Origin: Buddleja alternifolia
Taxonomy: Eukaryota > Streptophyta > Magnoliopsida > Lamiales > Scrophulariaceae
Direction of reading: 5' to 3'
NCBI GenBank assembly: GCA_019426215.1
Contig: CM033408.1
Span: 26,887,953-26,951,952 of the forward strand
Length of the DNA: 64,000 nucleotides
The notes under the pieces were generated by a model. That model was not told the DNA's origin. It saw only the letters and a program-made list of their open reading frames with translations, and ran no database searches. Below are positions 24,371 through 34,670 of this stretch, piece by piece (the stretch's first letter is position 1; every line of letters starts with the position of its first letter). The position numbers and the translations under genes are program-made.

Positions 24371-24484
24371 AGGGGTGTTCACCGAGCCGAGTCGGCTTGC
24401 GAGCCGGCTCGAAAAAAGCTCAACTCGAGCTCGAGCTTGGAAAAATCACCAGGCTCGGCTCGAGCTCGGCTCGTGAATACCCCT
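24371..24484. mobile_element. Mutator-type MITE of the GAGCTCGAG-rich family, 114 bp
   Basis: The element runs from AGGGGTGTTCACCGAG to GTGAATACCCCT and is almost entirely GAGCCGGCTCG / CGAGCTCGAG words. It is flanked by a perfect 9-bp duplication GTCTAGGCT (24362-24370 and 24486-24494, one base offset). It is the smallest of three copies here (others 50502-50827 and 55263-55672). Confidence 0.82.
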
Positions 24485-24561
24485 AGTCTAGGCTTAGACC
24501 CAATTCTTTTTTTAACTATTTTTATATAAGTAAATATTAAAATATATGTATTTATGAAATC

Positions 24562-24600
<39 letters not shown>

Positions 24601-24671
24601 TTTGAATATATATATATATAAGCTGTTATATATTATAACCCTTTTTTATAAAGTATCTTATATATATATAT

Positions 24672-26032
24672 AGGGTCAAGATCTAATACATACCCTATAT
24701 TAGATAAGATATAAGACCGAATATATATCATTAGATCAATTAAATCAAACAGTCCAAATTAAACACTAAAAAACGAGCGAAAAACATGCTGTAACTGGTA
24801 GAGGAGTAGAAATGTAAAATACACACTATTATACATCATAGCCCCTCCTAAATTAACTCCACAATCTCCCTAAAATCTCTCACATTCAAACCCATGAAAC
24901 TCAACTGTAAATCACGATTGCAATATTTATTTAAGCCATATCTTTCCAAAACTAATTGCATATTCGGATTTCGCACACTCTATTAACCCTAAAATCACAC
25001 CTAATCGAACTTTTTCCCAGCAGAAAATGAGGTCGAAAACTTCGTCGAGAGTCACAGGTACCGATTATACGGTCTATTTTCAATTATTTTTCGATCATAT
25101 AACGGACGAATTCATGTATTTTGTTGATTTGTTGTTAAAAAAATACATTTTTGGTTAATTCGCTGCATCTATACTCTGTTTATTGGGGTCAAATAATGTG
25201 TTTTTATTGATTTTGTGTGCATATTTGTGTAAAATATGCTGTTTATTTTTGAATTAGTGTGTGTAATGTTACTGTATTATGTGTGTGCACACACTGTATA
25301 TTGCCTTATACGCTATTGTATAATGTCCTATAATATAATGTATAATGGTTTATTATATTGTATTTGTATGATGTTTAAACACACACTGTATATTGGTTAT
25401 ATGATACTGTAAAATGTGTTATAATATTCTGTATAATGTTTTACATGTCACTGTATAATGTGGCAGGTGACATGGCGCGCAGGACTGATGACGTGGGGAC
25501 AAGTGGCATACGCGTGTATGAAAGAAGGAAGAAGAAGTTTGGTGCTGTGGAGGGGCAGATTGGTTAGAATTGATTTGAAATTTATTAATTATTGTTTCCT
25601 TGTTTGTAATATTGTCTTTTATTAGTTTCCATGCAGAGTATGGGACTTGTTAGGATGGTTTGTATTCACTGTATAATGAGTTATATGATTCTGTATATTG
25701 GCTTATATGTTACTGTATATTGTGTTATAAGATACTATATAATGGTTTATAAGATTGTAATTGTATGATGTATAAACACACACACACACACACACTATAT
25801 AATGGGTTGTAAGATACTGTATAATGTGTTATAACATACTATATAGTTGTTTATAAGATACTCTATAATGATTTGAAATCACTAATTGTATGTCACTAAT
25901 CACACACTGTATATCACCGTTGTATTTACTGTATAATGGTTTATAAGCTACTGTATGATGGTTTAAAATTTCACTAATTGTGATGTCACTAAATACCACA
26001 CTGTATATCACCACTCATGTACTGTATTTTGC

Positions 26033-26069
<37 letters not shown>

Positions 26070-27624
26070 AAATTTCCGAAAGGTAAAAACTGGTTTTGGA
26101 ATTTGGCCCCAAGCTCTACTTCAATCTTGAAGGAAACGTCGTTTTAAAAACAACTCAGATACTTATCATAAGTATGCTGAGCACCACCCTCTCGGGCCCA
26201 AATTCCATTGTTTTACAAGGTTTTTTCGCGTTTTTGTGTTTTTAGTAGGATTTTTATTTTTATTTATTTCCATTATTTCCGTACTTTACCTTGTTTGTAT
26301 TTACTATATATTTGTTTATTACTATTGTATAATGGATTAATTAGCTATTGTATTCATTGTATAATGGGTTATATGATACTATATATTGATTTATATGATA
26401 CTGTATACTGGGTTATAAGATACTGTATAATGGTTTGAAATCACTAATTGTATGTCACTAATCACACACTGTATATCGCCGTTGTATTTACTGTATAATA
26501 GTTTATAAGCTACTGTATAATGTTTTATAAGCTACTGTATGATGGTGTATTTGTGATTTACAAGCTAATTTAAATAATACATATATCACTCATTAAAATC
26601 CAATTCAAACCCATCAAATACAACAATTGATTACTCTAATTACAGAAATTATTTAGTGAAATTGATGATGATGATGAATTGACGATGATTAGAGTCGTTG
26701 AGTGGATGAGATTCCTGATTATATATTGTATATCATCATTATATGTACTGTATATTGTTATATAATATACTGTATAATGTAATACAAAATGCTGTATAAT
26801 GTATTCAACTGACTGTTGGAAGGCGCACAATCACATGTTGTATATCCCTATTGTATGAACTGTATAATGTAATATAATACGCTGTATAATGTGTTCAAAT
26901 CACTACTGAAAAAAGTAAACGAACAATATACTGTATATCACCATTATAGTTTACTATATAATGATGAATAATCTACTGTTTAATATATACAATACATTAC
27001 TTGCAAATGCAATTAATCCAATTCTATATTGATTTATTCATTGTTGTATATCACAATTCTATTTAATGTATAATGGGTTACGAGTCGCTGTATATAATAA
27101 ACATTAATATTCCAGTAACTCATACGATTTTGAAGATAATAACATAAATTGAAATGGATGATGTTTACGCATACCTGAATCCATCTCACCTATGAAAAAC
27201 GTAATAAAAAACTATTGATAATGGAGGGAAAAAACGCAGAATTCGCGATGACGATGAATTGGCGATTATGATTCGAAAGAAAAAATGAATTTGGAAGCAG
27301 AATTGATGAATGATGAAGAGATTTTACGTTCTGGAAATGAAATTGATAATTTCTGTAAATAGATCGAATTATAATTAGAAATAAAAAATGAATTGGGAAG
27401 CAGAATCTGTTATGGAGCAATAACAGGGATTTGATTTTGATCTTGCGTGATAATTGCATGAGTTTGTTACGTTTTGTTGACTAAAATGCCCCTACCAGCA
27501 TTAAAAAATATTATATAATCTGAAAAATGGGTTAAATCCAGACCTTGAGATCAAGGGGTATCAATGGTGTAGATTGAGTCTTATATCTTACCTAATCCAA
27601 TAGGATGTATTTGATCCATACCCT
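24672..27624. mobile_element. TA-microsatellite-associated inverted-repeat element, copy 2 (2,953 bp)
   Basis: It has the same ends as copy 1 (AGGGTCAAGATCTAATACAT; inverse right end AGGGTATGGATCAAATACAT) and likewise sits between TA repeats. The interior from about 25260 to 27080 carries more than 25 variants of ACTGTATAATG, often 15-25 bp apart and often followed by GGTTATAAG. Near 25027-25567 there is a small spliceable reading frame. No transposase was recognised. Confidence 0.75.
25027..25567 (+). other. Possible two-exon mini-gene inside the TA-associated element
   Basis: An ATG at 25027 opens 10 codons and ends at a good donor (CACAG|GTACC at 25057/25058). An acceptor (GTGGCAG, ending 25466) is followed by 33 more codons in the same frame to TAG at 25565-25567, giving a 43-residue basic peptide (MRSKTSSRVT- ... 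-YERRKKKFGAVEGQIG). This block is the least AT-rich part of the element and could be a captured host fragment or a remnant of an element gene. No family was recognised and chance cannot be excluded. Confidence 0.25.
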
Positions 27625-28175
27625 ACATATATATATATATATAATATATATATGTATCTGGTATATAATCTTATATATATATAAATCTATTATAAATCTT
27701 ATATATACGTATATATACATATATATGTGTACATGAATCTGAAGAAGAAGAGAGAAGAGGAAAGATGGGTAGCGCCGAAGATAGGAGGAGTGGACTGTCG
27801 CCGCCGCCGTCGGATATATACGTATAGATTATACATATATATATATATATAATTGAAAATCTGAAGAAGAAGAAGAGAGAGGAGGAAGGATGGGCTGCGC
27901 CGGAGAGAGGAGGAGTGGCGATCGACGATGGTGGCAGAGGGCCTCTTGCGGCGGCGACAGCGGAGGCTGGCGGCAGTGGCGCCTGAAGGAGGTGAAGGGC
28001 GGGCTATGGGTGTTTGGTGAGATTAGGTTTTGTTGAGGAAAGGAGTTATAAATGTAATAGGTTATAATTTGGGCTTTGGAATTTTGGGCCAATATTAAAG
28101 TTTTGGGTTTGGTCAGGTCTGGGTTTGGGTCTAAGCTTAATTTTGGGTATGGGTAAGACCTACCCATTGCCAGGC

Positions 28176-28430
28176 CTAAATCATATTATTTAAACACCAA
28201 TGGAAAAGGTCATAAATAATTACAAACGTGATGAACGACGGAGGATCATCAGATCCCTCCAGGCTAACAGAGGCCGACCTAGCCAGAAGATGGGCAACAC
28301 AATTACCCGACCTTCGAACTTGATTAAACGAAACACTAGAAAAATGAGGACAAAGGTAACGAACATCATAAATTAAAGAAGCAATAAAAGAGTAATCCAA
28401 CTCAGGACTACGAAGTTTTGATAAAACAAC
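28176..28430 (-). pseudogene. 3' fragment of a LINE ORF2 (RNase H C-terminus)
   Basis: The minus strand reads ...YLCPHFSSVSFNQVRRSGNCVAHLLARSASV..., which is the C-terminal helix region of the RNase H domain found at the end of many plant LINE ORF2 proteins (conserved VSF..V.RSGN..AH.LA). Everything upstream is missing, so this is a short 5'-truncated remnant. It is a different lineage from the LINE at 39.7-43.4 kb, whose end is of the zinc-finger type. Confidence 0.7.
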
Positions 28431-29579
28431 TGTCTTTTGATTTTATCAAATAGATCAAAATATACTTCATTATGGAATACAAAATTCTTGAAGACAAATA
28501 TATGATTTTAATGAAGCATTATTGAATTATTTCACCTTTTTTTCTGGTTTTTTTTTTTTTTTTTGGGTAGTTGATATTAAACTAACAACATTATCAATAT
28601 CATCAAATTTTGGCGATATTTTATATTGTTATAAAACTAAATAACACATAAAACATCAAAATTAACCTTAATACCAAAAAATATAAAAAACTTCAAGTAA
28701 CACTTATCCCTCCCTCATGTACTCCCATGTATTGTGATCTTTCACCATACCAAAAATAATTCAAGCTTTGTTCTAAATAAAGTTAGGGCGAAACAAATTT
28801 CTTCACTTTTTCCAATTTTAAAATAAAGATCCATCCAACAATTGATGCATCTTGGTTTTTGGTGGTCTTTAGCATGACCAAAGAAGCAATTAACATGCTT
28901 CAGTGAAGTTGGATGAGATATTAAAACTAGTAAAGACCAAAGGTTTTGAGAAAATTTCAGAATATTATCAATCACACAACCAACCCATTGATTAGAAGTG
29001 TAAATGATCCGAATCGAGTTGAGTTTGGATAAAATTTACTGCTCGAGCTCAAGTATACCACGCCGAGCTCGATGAACCTAGTTTTAAAGGCTCGAGTTTG
29101 AATCGGCTCGACTTTGGTTGCATCACTACCATTGATAATGCAATTGGTAATTTTATTTCTCATTTTTATTAAATCTTAAATCTTTTCCTCTTGTCATTTA
29201 AATTTTGTTGATTCTTAAAAACAAAAGTTAGGATTTTGTTAAATGTGTTGCTTGATGTGTTATTTGGTTTTGTAATAGTATGTAATATAGCCAAAGTTTG
29301 ATCATATTGATAATATTATTAGATGATTTATATATTTTTTATCACAACATTTTAAGTGTCTTCTACTAAAGACCAAATAAAAAAAAAAAAAGCTGTTGCA
29401 GTAATGGCTGAATGCTTAATTAAAATCCTTAATAGAAAGAATATATTTGTATTAAAAAATTTTGCATTCTACAACGTATGTCATTTTGGTTTATTTGATG
29501 AAATGAAAAAGGAATTTAAGTGCCAATAATAAAAATTAGAGTGCTTTTAACAACTCCCCACTATTATAAACTCACAAAA
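28431..29579. other. AT-rich intergenic stretch with a decayed GAGCTCGA repeat
   Basis: No gene is supported. At about 29000-29125 there is a diverged copy of the GAGCTCGAG-rich repeat (CTGCTCGAGCTCAAG, GCCGAGCTCGATG, AATCGGCTCGAC) without readable ends. The remainder, including the short open frame near 28742-28975, has no recognisable feature. Confidence 0.5.
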
Positions 29580-30190
29580 AGCTACAAATAATATTTCAAA
29601 ATGAGGTTGCTTTATATTATAATTTAACATTGATTTTAGAGATGGGATACAAATCAAACTATCATATGGATTGTTAGAAGCTTGTTTAAGCTCAATTAGT
29701 CTAACATAACGGACATGCTTTACAAATCTATTATGTTTGATGGGTTTGAAGTTCGATTTGATTAGTTAAAAAATGATTAAATAAACATAAAGTATCAAGT
29801 TATTCGAGTTCGACTCGATTGAAGTCCGTTATTGCTCAATTGAATTTGCAATCAAGCTAAGTTCAAACACAATTTTAAAATTCGATAAAAAATCATACAA
29901 ATTTGAACTATACATTATATGGCTCAACTCAGTACTTAGATCCCTAAAATATTTATCTAAATATGACTTACTATGATTTTTGTTAATGTTATGTACAAAC
30001 ATTTAATTATTTTAAGAAAAAGAGATTGTAATCGCACCAAAAAAAAAGTGTAAAAATAGATATTAAAATATTATTATATTTTACATTTCGATTTAACCAC
30101 AGCCAAAATCCTGGTTCCGTCCTTGATCATACAAAGATAATTACGATTGTATTGAGATTTAGAATCCAGAACACCAAGTAATAAATAGTC
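29580..30190. repeat. Duplication-unit flank, copy i
   Basis: From CAAAATGAGGTTGC-like sequence onward this matches, diverged, 50870-51780, parts of 37990-38440, and 56890-60565 (shared words: TTTGATGGGTTTGAAG, TTCGACTC, TTACGATT). In two places it directly precedes the GT14 intron/exon-2 duplicate, so it marks the left border of the duplicated unit. Confidence 0.7.
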
Positions 30191-30425
30191 CTCATGTTGT
30201 ATACATGTTTGGCTCCAGCATTTTCTCTCTTGCTTTTGGTTATCTTCCTTAAAAAATCTGTTTAGTACATACTAATATCTTTTCCATGTTTTCTGATTTG
30301 ACTTTTAAATATGAAAAGTTGACGACATGAAGTTCAGAAATTATTTTCTTCCTTGTTTGGAACTTTTCTTTGACCTACACTGTGTGTTCATACCAAAAGG
30401 CGGGCGATGCTACATTAGCATTGAG

Positions 30426-30459
30426 ATCCTGGTTCCGTCCTTGATCATACAAAGATAAT
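30426..30459 (+). repeat. 34-bp filler duplicate at a deletion junction
   Basis: These 34 bp (starting ATCCTGGTTCCGTCC and ending AAAGATAAT) are an exact copy of 30108-30141. They replace the end of the GT14 intron and the first part of exon 2 in this unit. The upstream copy sits in the unit flank, where the last unit has a similar word (TCATACAGAGATAATTACG), so the downstream copy is the insert. Confidence 0.8.
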
Positions 30460-30837
30460 CCCTCTCGTTATGGCAGGCGTCGCAACAACCGTCAGATGCA
30501 ACCCTACATTTAACTCTTTGATTGGAGAAAAGGATCTCAATGGTTCGAGATGCATCGCACTCAAGCAGTCAAGATAGTTGCTGACAAAAGTATTTTAACC
30601 TCTTCGGAAAGTATTGTAAACCTTCTTCTACCCAGACGAGCATTACATTCCAACTTTTTTACGAAAGTTCTATGGCTCACGTAATGCAAATCAATCAGTT
30701 ACTTATGTCAATTGGTCGTTGATGGGCCCTCATTCGGCGACCTTCATTAATGTTGTCAACATAACAGAAGGGTTAATCGAGTCGTCAAGGAATAATGGCA
30801 CGTTGCGTTCGTATAAATCAGAGAACACGATCGCTTG

Positions 30838-31300
30838 TGTTGAAGATAGTATGGTGGGCTGATTTATTCAGCCCAAGTTGGTCGAGTTGTTGGGCCGTTC
30901 GTCCAGCCCAATGTGTCAGTTCATCTACAAGTTTGGGCTCAGTTTGAGTTAAGCTAATTATAAAAAGGGGTCAAGTAATAATTGACCGTTTATTCAGGGG
31001 TTTAGTTGCAAATTCCTTATTAATGATTCAAGCCCATAAGTCAGTCTTTCATTCAACACAATCACTCTCTCTCTTCAAGAGCAGAAAATCTCCTCTGCTA
31101 TTTTCGTTTCTTGTAATTGGAATTTAGTCTTTTACTTTTCAGTTGTTGTAGTTTGAGTTTATTACTCTAGTTTATGTATTGGTCTTCAAGTATTGTTTAG
31201 GGCTTAATTCTCTATTCATAATTTCATTACTGTTCTTCACATCTTTTGTAAGATATTTCATATATTATTTCAATAAAATGTCTCCCTTCATTTTTTAACA
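30838..31300 (+). repeat. 5' LTR
   Basis: 463 bp, TG...CA ends. It contains a TATA-like TTATAAAAAGG near 30958 and AATAAAATG near its end. It reads as identical to the 3' LTR. Confidence 0.95.
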
Positions 31301-31316
31301 TGGTATCAGAGCAAGG
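31301..31316 (+). other. Primer-binding site of the LTR element
   Basis: TGGTATCAGAGCAAGG directly abuts the 5' LTR. It is complementary to the 3' end of plant initiator methionine tRNA, the usual primer of Copia elements. Confidence 0.9.
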
Positions 31317-32589
31317 TTTATATGTTGGTTCAATTGTTTCCGCTTCGCCTGCATTCTTGGATTGTTGTTCAGTTTCTTACTGAATTTTCGTGTGGGGTAA
31401 CATGTTATGTTTCTCATTTGTTATATTGCCGCATGTTACGCGTCAGGGGGGAATGGGTCTTTTCTCCTATCTGTTATATTCTGTCGCGATCAGTTCATTG
31501 TAGATTTTCGGATATATTTGTTAAGTGAGGAATATATTCGTCATTTGCTTTTTCTTAAGTACTGTTGAGCATGTTTACGTTCTTGCACTCTTGCAAGTGG
31601 TTCCGTGTAGTTGCTTCCGCATGCGATTATCTGTTCATTGGCTTAACTTTTCTTGGTTCTGGTTTGTTGGTGTCGACCCGTGAGTTGACTTGTGACTGGC
31701 TATGCTCATTTCTGCCATGTCCACCTCTTGTGGGATTTTCTATCTTGTGCTGAAATGATATGTGTATCAGCTTGTTTTGTCACGACCTTGGTCGTTGCTT
31801 TCTACCTGATCAGTGTGCTAGTATCTCTTGATCAATGTCTCTAGTGCTGATAGTTTTTCCATATTCTTTTTTTGGGATATAATGTTTAATCCTTTACGTG
31901 CCTTCTGGTTCTTATTTGGAATATAGGGCTTTTATGATGGTTGAGGTGATAACCTTTTTTTTTTTTTTAATTGGGTTCATGGGTTCTTTCATGGACTTAT
32001 TTGGCATGTGCTTATTTTAACAGTTTGATATATTGCTCGAGCAAGTTTGATAGAGTTTTGTTCAGTCCTTTCTGAATATGCTCTTGTTTATGTTGTTACA
32101 TGACTGTATTACGTTATGTGTTATTCTATCATCCTTCTGTATCATTTTCTAAGCATGTATTCGAGGTCGATCAAGTTTGATAGTTATTTATGAGTATTAC
32201 ATGTTGTGATATGTCGATCAAGTTTGATAGTTGTTTATCACGTAATTTGGTTTATACTCAGTGAGTATTGTTGATTTTTCTGACCATATTTGGTTCAGAT
32301 TTGATGCAATATGTTTGTTGCGTTTTGCGGTTGCTTATTATCTGTTTCATCCTTCGATTTATATGTGGTGGATGGTGGATTTATTTTTTGTGGATTCTAT
32401 CCATGTCGATTCATTGTATGGTTTTATGTTTCGATTTATATTTGGTGGAATTTCCCTTGTTGTTCTGTCCATGTTTGGTCAGATTTATGTGGCGGTTGTC
32501 ACTTTGCCAGTTGCATGTGTAGCTGATTTTGGTAGTACTTTTATGAGTACTCTTGTTTTGGATCTTTGTAATTTTTCCGTGGGTTCCCA

Positions 32590-32815
32590 ATTTTGGATTC
32601 AAATGCGGTAATTGCGATCCTTGTTATGCTTATTTGGTCCTGTTTTTATTTCATGGGATCAGTGTTTGTCTGATTCAAATGCGAGATATTCGACCTTATT
32701 TGCTTGTTTATGGCTTTATTTTTGTTTCGTGGGTTCGGTTTATACTGATTCAAATGCGGACATGTAGCCATTGTTTCTTGTGTTCGATCTTGTTATTTTA
32801 TCCTTAGGTTCAGTT
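32590..32815 (+). repeat. Degenerate tandem units of about 77 bp inside the LTR element
   Basis: GATTCAAATGCG recurs at about 32595, 32672 and 32749, each followed by T-rich text and a TTTCATGGG/TTTCGTGGG-like word. The units have no coding role and may explain the non-coding but long interior. Confidence 0.55.
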
Positions 32816-33219
32816 TTCTATACTGTTCATTTCTGGATATTGCGATTGATTACATATGTTTTTTGTCATTTCTCACCGAGGTCAGTGATTTGACTATGTT
32901 TGGAGTGTTTTATCATATGTTTGGTAACACTCTGCTTTTTGGATAACATGTTGGGTTATCTATTCTTGTATATTATATGCTCGCCGTGTTAAGTGGTTTG
33001 GCTATGATTTGTGTTGTTGAGTGTTTGAGCTATTGTGGTGACACTCTACTTCTCTTGGGTTAATCCCTGCTGATTTTCGCCAAAAAAAAATAAAATTCAG
33101 GACTCATTTCAAGTTCGATAGTCAATTGGTTGGATTATCGTTTCAAGTTCAAGGTTCAATCTCATGGTTCGTTTCTGCCTCGTTTTTGTGTGTTCACTCC
33201 CCATGAGCTTGAGGGGGGG

Positions 33220-33682
33220 TGTTGAAGATAGTATGGTGGGCTGATTTATTCAGCCCAAGTTGGTCGAGTTGTTGGGCCGTTCGTCCAGCCCAATGTGTCA
33301 GTTCATCTACAAGTTTGGGCTCAGTTTGAGTTAAGCTAATTATAAAAAGGGGTCAAGTAATAATTGACCGTTTATTCAGGGGTTTAGTTGCAAATTCCTT
33401 ATTAATGATTCAAGCCCATAAGTCAGTCTTTCATTCAACACAATCACTCTCTCTCTTCAAGAGCAGAAAATCTCCTCTGCTATTTTCGTTTCTTGTAATT
33501 GGAATTTAGTCTTTTACTTTTCAGTTGTTGTAGTTTGAGTTTATTACTCTAGTTTATGTATTGGTCTTCAAGTATTGTTTAGGGCTTAATTCTCTATTCA
33601 TAATTTCATTACTGTTCTTCACATCTTTTGTAAGATATTTCATATATTATTTCAATAAAATGTCTCCCTTCATTTTTTAACA
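33220..33682 (+). repeat. 3' LTR
   Basis: 463 bp, base for base like the 5' LTR by eye, preceded by the polypurine tract and followed by the GCTTG target duplication. Confidence 0.95.
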
Positions 33683-33747
33683 GCTTGTTATCTCTTTGTT
33701 AGAAAGTCTGATGTTTGGACTTAACCTCAGAAGTCACGGGTTATTGA

Positions 33748-34670
33748 AGTTACCTATGGAGATATATTGCAACTCTTTTTGGGAGTTCTAGGTTTTGGTA
33801 GACCTCTTAGTTCTTACAATTTTGTTTATTTCTACATTTTTTGTAATGAAATGTATAGCCCGTAAAGGGCATGTTTTGGTCCCTCAATATATTGTAGATT
33901 TTTAACCGTTGTCATAACAAGTTTTGGGAGATGAGGGAGAGTGAGCAAACAAAAGAGAATAAGCATGTCAAACTATATGTAAGTGTGCTGCAGATGATAT
34001 CAACTTGTCTCACGATTAGGATTGAAAGACGAAACAAACTATTCGGCACTCTACTCGAGCTCGACTGCTAAAAGCTCATTTAATCTCTGCTCCATTAACA
34101 ATCAAATCAATCTCAAGCACAAATTTTGAAACTCGATAATAATTCATATAAGTTTGAACAACAATTTGTTCGACTCGACTTGTTTTGTTTACAGCCCAAT
34201 TCATGATTCACTACTTATGATTCAGGCAATTGTATTTAGAATCTTTGCAATGGAACTACTAGAATCAAGAGAGGAAAGGGAGGGAAACGGATACTCAATT
34301 TAAACTGAGTAAATAGAATTCCATACTCGATCTCAACTGACGTACTCTGTGGTTTGACATTGACATGATTTTTCTCGAGCTAAGAAATGATGTGTCAACC
34401 CGATGATGAATGTATAAACAAAAACGGAGAATAATATGACTTGCTATTCCAACACGCACACACAAGTAGAAATAAAATGTAACCAACATCACTAGAGCTG
34501 AGAAGCTGTCATTCCCACGCAAACATTTCCAAATTACTACAACAAACTTAAATCATATAAGAGTTGTATCACAGCCAACTGAGTTAGGTGATTTCTAGAT
34601 CAGTGTTCATATAAACAAACAACAAAATAGATAAGCACATTTCATAATCTGCCAAATGACACCCGAGTCA
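33748..34670. other. Spacer between GT14 pseudogene and F-box gene, unit 2
   Basis: The sequence is conserved in order with 18428-19213 and 52845-53589: GT14 3' flank, a TCGACTC-rich segment (about 34030-34190), then the F-box 3' flank. No additional gene is seen. The last 200 bp likely contain the F-box 3' UTR. Confidence 0.6.

Larger units (their letters stand above)
24152..28170. repeat. Candidate composite element with CAATGG...GTCTTACCC ends
   Basis: The left end (TGACAATGGTTAGTCTTACC) and the inverse of the right end (TGGCAATGGGTAGGTCTTAC) are similar. The left 200 bp is a string of short repeats on the theme GACCCAAAACTTTGGGTCT; the right 100 bp has the inverse theme. Two further elements are nested inside (24371-24484 and 24672-27624). 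No target duplication was found, so the call as one element is tentative. Confidence 0.4.
30838..33682 (+). mobile_element. Non-autonomous Copia-type LTR retrotransposon, very young
   Basis: Two 463-bp LTRs (30838-31300 and 33220-33682) begin TGTTGAAG and end TTAACA, and I see no difference between them. A 5-bp GCTTG duplication flanks the element (30833-30837, 33683-33687). A primer-binding site TGGTATCAGAGC (initiator tRNA-Met type) follows the 5' LTR at 31301, and a polypurine tract GAGGGGGGG precedes the 3' LTR. The 1.9-kb interior encodes no gag, protease, integrase or reverse transcriptase, so it needs a partner element. It lies inside the GT14 pseudogene. Confidence 0.96.
30460..33747 (+). 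pseudogene. GT14 exon-2 pseudogene, unit 2, split by an LTR element
   Basis: 30460-30837 matches exon 2 of the intact GT14 gene from the SRYGRGRYSRRMQPY region to the SENT.ACY region, with frameshifts and no start. It resumes at 33688 (GTTATCTCTTTG...) after the LTR element and ends at a conserved ...GGTTATTGA. About 25 bp before the end is deleted. The first 170 bp or so of exon 2 is replaced by filler. Exon 1 is absent. It cannot encode an enzyme. Confidence 0.9.

Noticed and set aside
32261..32611. 116-residue hydrophobic frame inside the LTR element
   Set aside because: T-rich sequence gives Phe/Leu/Val-rich frames in all three phases; there is no gag-pol motif.
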